DNA of 7,825 bases from Phycisphaerae bacterium (GTDB lineage: Bacteria; Planctomycetota; Phycisphaerae; Phycisphaerales; SM1A02), in the NCBI GenBank assembly GCA_002684755.1, contig NYVS01000178.1, forward strand, positions 1 to 7,825, given 5' to 3'. Below are positions 4,938 through 7,825 of this stretch, piece after piece. The notes beneath the pieces were generated by a model. That model did not search any database. It had not been told where the DNA came from and was given only the letters and a program-made list of their open reading frames with translations. The translations under genes were made by a program, and so were the position numbers. Positions within the stretch are counted from its first letter, which is position 1. Every line of letters starts with the position of its first letter.

Positions 4938-5807
4938 TCAGGCCAGCGCGGCGGCGCCGGAGACGATCTCGGTGAGTTCCGTGGTGATCTTCGCCTGCCG
5001 GGCGCGGTTGTAGTCCCGCTTCAGCGTGCGACCGAGGCCCGCGGCGTTGTCGGTCGCGGCCTTCATCGCGATCATCCGCATGATCTGCTCGCTCACCACC
5101 GCGTCGTTGAACGACTGGAAGAGCGAAGTCCGGACGGCGCGGGGCAGCAGGTCGTTGAGGAGCGACGCCTCGTCGGGCGTGAACTCGTACATCGAGGATT
5201 CGGCGCCCGCGTCGTCGCCGGTGGGCGCTTCGAGCGGAAGCAGCTGCTGGATCTCGGGGATCTGACGCGAGTTGCTCTCGAATCGCATGTAGGCGACGTG
5301 AACCGCGTCGACCTCGCCGGCCACGAAGAGATCCATGAACCGGTCGGCGATCGCCGCGACCTCGTCGAAGTCCGGCTTGTCGCCGATGGCGTGCGCCTCG
5401 GCGACCGGGACGTTGGCGAACTTGAAGAAGTTCGACGCCTTCTTGCCGCTGGTCTCGATCGTGACCTTGGTGCCGGACTTGACCTTCTCGCGCTGGAAGC
5501 GAAGCGACTTTCGAAGCACGTTCGAGTTGAACGCACCACAGAAGCCACGGTCGGAGCCGATGACCAGCATCAGTTCCCGGCCGGAAGCCGCGCGGTCACC
5601 GCCCACCAGCGGGTGGTCGAGTTCGGAAGGATCGCTGCAGACCGCCGCCACCAGCTCACGGATCTTCTCCGTGTAGGGCTGGGTGGCCTTGGTGCGCTGT
5701 ACCGCCGCGGTGAACTTGGCGGTGGCGATCATCTGCATGGTCTTGGTGATCCGTTGGATCGTGCCGACGGCGACCATGCGCTGCTTGATTTCGCGGATTT
5801 GTGCCAT
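4938..5807 (-). CDS. atpG: F-type ATP synthase gamma subunit
   Basis: This gene encodes 289 residues, close to the usual ~287. The gamma subunit is the central rotor shaft of F1, whose N- and C-terminal helices form the coiled coil inside the alpha/beta ring. Family signatures are the N-terminal MAQIREIKQRMVAVGTIQRITKTMQMIA (1-28), SDRGFCGAFNSNVLR (85-99) and the C-terminal helix MIAMKAATDNAAGL...YNRARQAKITTELTEIVSGAAAL. ATG 5807 aligns with the family start. No Shine-Dalgarno precedes it; the 15 nt before the ATG are pyrimidine-rich (ACTTTCCATCCTCTT). It lies 56 bp after the MBL-fold gene on the same strand and is followed by a terminator. It is therefore not in the usual atpA-atpG-atpD order; the alpha and beta subunits must be elsewhere or this is an extra copy. 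Confidence 0.97.
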   Translation of the reverse strand: MAQIREIKQRMVAVGTIQRITKTMQMIATAKFTAAVQRTKATQPYTEKIRELVAAVCSDPSELDHPLVGGDRAASGRELMLVIGSDRGFCGAFNSNVLRKSLRFQREKVKSGTKVTIETSGKKASNFFKFANVPVAEAHAIGDKPDFDEVAAIADRFMDLFVAGEVDAVHVAYMRFESNSRQIPEIQQLLPLEAPTGDDAGAESSMYEFTPDEASLLNDLLPRAVRTSLFQSFNDAVVSEQIMRMIAMKAATDNAAGLGRTLKRDYNRARQAKITTELTEIVSGAAALA

Positions 5808-5863
5808 AAGAGGATGGAAAGTCTACAGAACGAGGCCGCCGCCCGCCACGCGCCCCGAGCCGA

Positions 5864-6706
5864 TCAGCCCAGCTGGACGCCATCCCAGGCCAGATTCATC
5901 CCCGCGGGAAGGCCCGGGGCGACCGCCGCATGGCGGATCTCGTGCGACATGTGGATGAACCAGGTCGAATCGGCCCCGATCCGGCCCGCCGTCTCGATCG
6001 CCTGATCGACCGTGAAATGGGTCGGATGGGCCTTGGGGCGGAGCATGTCGAGCACCAGCGTCCGGAGCCCCGCGAGCCGTGGCCAGGTCTCGGGCGGGAT
6101 TCCCGAGACGTCCGTGCAGTAGGCGAGCGGGAAGGGTCCGGGCTGATCCGCCGCGATCGCCCCGTCGGCGTCGAGGGCCTCGATCCGGAATCCGAGGATC
6201 GGGAGCCGACCGTGCAGCAATCGAAGCGGCTCGAAACGGAGTCCGAAGCGATCGACCGGGGTCCCCGGCTCGATCTCCTGCACCGTGAGACTCGCGACGA
6301 ACGAGGGATTGACGTTGTCGAAGGGCCGGAAGATGTGCTGGAAGGTCCGTTCGATCGCCACGATCGTCGGCTGGTCGGCGAGGATCTCGATCGGCGATCG
6401 CTGGACCGCGTTGTACCGGCGGACGTCGTCGAGCCCGAAGGTGTGGTCGACGTGGTTGTGTGTGAAGAAGATCGCGTCGCACCGGTTCAAGCCGAGTCGC
6501 AGGGCGTGCTCCCGGTGGTCGGGCGGGCAATCGAGCAGGATCATGCGGGCATCGCCTTCGGGATCCCGGAACCGGATCGCGGCGCCGCATCGGGTCCGTC
6601 GATCGCGAAAATCCTCGCTCGAGCACACGCTGCAGTCGCATCCGATGATCGGGATGCCGCTCGACGTTCCGGTTCCGCACAGCGTGAATTCGACGTCCTC
6701 GATCAC
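5864..6706 (-). CDS. MBL-fold metallohydrolase, PhnP-like
   Basis: This gene encodes 280 residues. The chosen start is GTG 6706, which overlaps the thiE stop (GTGA, 6703-6706) and puts the family N-terminus, EFTLCGTGTSSGIP, in place. The protein is a metallo-beta-lactamase-fold hydrolase with the metal-binding motif HNHVDH at 83-88. Further candidate ligands are H165 (LLHG), D199 (YCTD) and H255 (HMSHE). A CDCSVC cluster (C23, C25, C28) matches the structural zinc site of PhnP, as does the ending SHE...LPAGMNLAWDGVQL. PhnP is a cyclic-phosphate phosphodiesterase of phosphonate breakdown. No other phn gene is visible here, so the substrate could differ and I give no symbol. Coupling to thiE suggests coexpression rather than shared chemistry. 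The frame continues far upstream, antisense-like over thiE, but that extension is Arg/Gly-rich and not protein-like. Confidence 0.9.
   Translation of the reverse strand: MIEDVEFTLCGTGTSSGIPIIGCDCSVCSSEDFRDRRTRCGAAIRFRDPEGDARMILLDCPPDHREHALRLGLNRCDAIFFTHNHVDHTFGLDDVRRYNAVQRSPIEILADQPTIVAIERTFQHIFRPFDNVNPSFVASLTVQEIEPGTPVDRFGLRFEPLRLLHGRLPILGFRIEALDADGAIAADQPGPFPLAYCTDVSGIPPETWPRLAGLRTLVLDMLRPKAHPTHFTVDQAIETAGRIGADSTWFIHMSHEIRHAAVAPGLPAGMNLAWDGVQLG
6703..6706 (-). promoter_or_regulatory. GTGA stop-start overlap coupling thiE to the MBL-fold gene
   Basis: On the minus strand GTGA contains the GTG start of the MBL-fold gene (6706-6704) and the TGA stop of thiE (6705-6703). This arrangement is typical of translational coupling by terminating and restarting ribosomes, and it is the main evidence for the non-ATG start. 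Confidence 0.8.
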
Positions 6707-7779
6707 GGGGACACCTCGGCGTCGGCGGTCGATTCCGACGCCTGCTGGAGCCGGTTCCGCAGGTCCGCCACCACCGCGGCCGGATCGTCGGCGTCGCAGG
6801 CCGCTTCGCACACCGCGATCGCGACGCCGCCCGCGGCGACGACCTGGTCGATGTTGTCGGGTCCGATCCCGCCGATGGCGAGTTGCGGCCATTCCGGGAA
6901 GGTCGCCGACATCGCCCGAACGAGGGCGGGCCCGCCCGCGACGACGTCGGGCTTGGTGGTGCTCGCCGCGAACCGGCCCATGCCGCAGTAGTCGCAGCCG
7001 GCCTCGTGGTTCCGACGGGCCTCGTCGAGATCGTGGGCGCTCCCGCCGATCAGGGCGAGCCCGCCGACGACGCGTCGCGCCGCCTCGACCGGGAGGTCGT
7101 CCTGGCCGAGGTGGACGCCGTCCGCCGCGGCGGCGACCGCCACGTCCGCTCGATCGTTGACCACCACCGGGATCCCGGCGGGGCGGGCGATTTCGATCAC
7201 GGCCCGAACCCGGTCGACCAGGGCCGTCGGCTCGAGGTGCTTCTCCCGTACCTGGATCGCATCGGCACCGCCGGCGATCACCGCCTCCAGAACCTCCGCC
7301 CAGGGTCGCCGGCAGACGGATTCGGTGAGCAGGACCTGCACCCGCCAGCCCGAGGGGCGTCCCCGGGAGAGTGCGACGGTCACCACCGACGCGAGGTCGT
7401 AGGCCGCGTAGCGGGCGGATTGGATCGCGGTCGCGATCCGGCCACCCGCGTCGAGCACCTTGGCGGCCTCCTCCAGCGATCGACATCCCTCGGCGACCCG
7501 GCCACCCGCGGCCTCCGCGACCGCGACCAGTCCGGGGCGGGCCAGTTCGCCGGCCGTCGAATTCGTGGTTCCCACGTCGCCCGCGGTGTCCCGAGCCATC
7601 GAGGTCGGTCCGAGCAGTCGATCCGCGGCGGCGGTGACTTCGTGCCGGACGCCCTTCAGATCCCGGGCGGTCTCCGGTGCGTCCATGACGAAGCGAGCCA
7701 GATCCTCGAGGGTCCGGAGTCCTTCACGAACGCGGTTGGCATTCGCGTCGACCAGTCGTTCAAGCCCGTCGTGTCGCAT
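6703..7779 (-). CDS. thiE: Thiamine-phosphate synthase with N-terminal ThiD2-like domain
   Basis: This gene encodes 358 residues, much longer than the ~210 of minimal ThiE. Residues ~148-345 form the ThiE barrel, which joins HMP pyrophosphate and thiazole phosphate to thiamine phosphate in the cytoplasm. Its motifs are IQVREK (175-180), VNDRADVA (207-214), DGVHLGQDDLP (220-230), GGSAHD (245-250), STTKPD (273-278) and AIGGI (301-305). Residues 1-~140 match the extension seen in cyanobacterial and planctomycete ThiE (ThiD2 family). This extension holds two similar helices, NRVREGLRTLEDLARF (15-30) and GRVAEGCRSLEEAAKV (93-108), with RDTAGDVGT between them. I chose ATG 7779 because DANANRVREGLR follows directly; no Shine-Dalgarno is seen. 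The frame is open to the window edge but has no other ATG. Only 46 bp upstream are visible, too little to judge a TPP riboswitch. The stop overlaps the next gene's start. Confidence 0.93.
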   Translation of the reverse strand: MRHDGLERLVDANANRVREGLRTLEDLARFVMDAPETARDLKGVRHEVTAAADRLLGPTSMARDTAGDVGTTNSTAGELARPGLVAVAEAAGGRVAEGCRSLEEAAKVLDAGGRIATAIQSARYAAYDLASVVTVALSRGRPSGWRVQVLLTESVCRRPWAEVLEAVIAGGADAIQVREKHLEPTALVDRVRAVIEIARPAGIPVVVNDRADVAVAAAADGVHLGQDDLPVEAARRVVGGLALIGGSAHDLDEARRNHEAGCDYCGMGRFAASTTKPDVVAGGPALVRAMSATFPEWPQLAIGGIGPDNIDQVVAAGGVAIAVCEAACDADDPAAVVADLRNRLQQASESTADAEVSP

Positions 7780-7825
7780 CCGGACAAGCCTAGCAGGCGA
7801 ACCTTCCCATCTCGACCCGAGGGGC

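Noticed and set aside
6707..7486. Arg/Gly-rich N-terminal extension of the MBL-fold frame over thiE
   Set aside because: The composition is not protein-like, thiE occupies this DNA in another frame, and the GTGA overlap supplies a good start at 6706.
7780..7825. Possible TPP riboswitch upstream of thiE
   Set aside because: Only 46 bp are visible and no recognisable THI-box core is present; a decision needs sequence beyond the window.

Overview
The window is GC-rich with strong G/C preference at third codon positions. It reads as an ordinary chromosomal segment of a Gram-negative-type bacterium. I infer Planctomycetota, probably Phycisphaerae-like. The reasons are the redoxin subfamily with a conserved C-terminal PYGCxVKY tail, a thiamine-phosphate synthase with the cyanobacterial/planctomycete-type N-terminal extension, exported or lipoprotein redox proteins, and start codons mostly lacking Shine-Dalgarno sequences. 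This taxonomic call is inference; no rRNA or other decisive marker is present.

Left part (1-2500): the 3' end of an unrecognised gene (+, cut by the window edge) faces a small two-helix membrane protein with a C-terminal zinc ribbon (-). A 355-bp gene-free stretch follows, holding a possible promoter and leader hairpin. Then comes dnaN (+, DNA polymerase III sliding clamp), with no dnaA, recF or gyrB beside it. A 14-bp-stem GCAA-loop hairpin at 2468-2499 is a good terminator shared by dnaN and the convergent redoxin gene.

Middle part (2528-4838): three envelope proteins, all with export signals. A secreted redoxin (-) and a stand-alone DsbD alpha-domain-like protein (-) lie in the same direction. 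Divergent from them is a predicted rhodanese-fold lipoprotein (+) that lacks the catalytic cysteine. Their spacers hold the most unusual non-coding DNA in the window: a pentanucleotide (NGATC)7 repeat at the DsbD-like stop codon, a perfect 18-bp palindrome upstream of the redoxin gene, and a 7-bp-arm inverted repeat between the divergent genes.

Right part (4874-7779, - strand): a likely transcription unit runs thiE, then a PhnP-like metallo-beta-lactamase-fold hydrolase (4-bp GTGA overlap), then atpG (56-bp gap). It ends at a hairpin terminator at 4874-4911. The presence of atpG without atpA or atpD beside it is unusual.

I saw no tRNA, rRNA, CRISPR array, insertion sequence or phage gene. 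I did not find a convincing new multi-gene system. The closest candidate is the envelope redox trio with its repeat-rich spacers.
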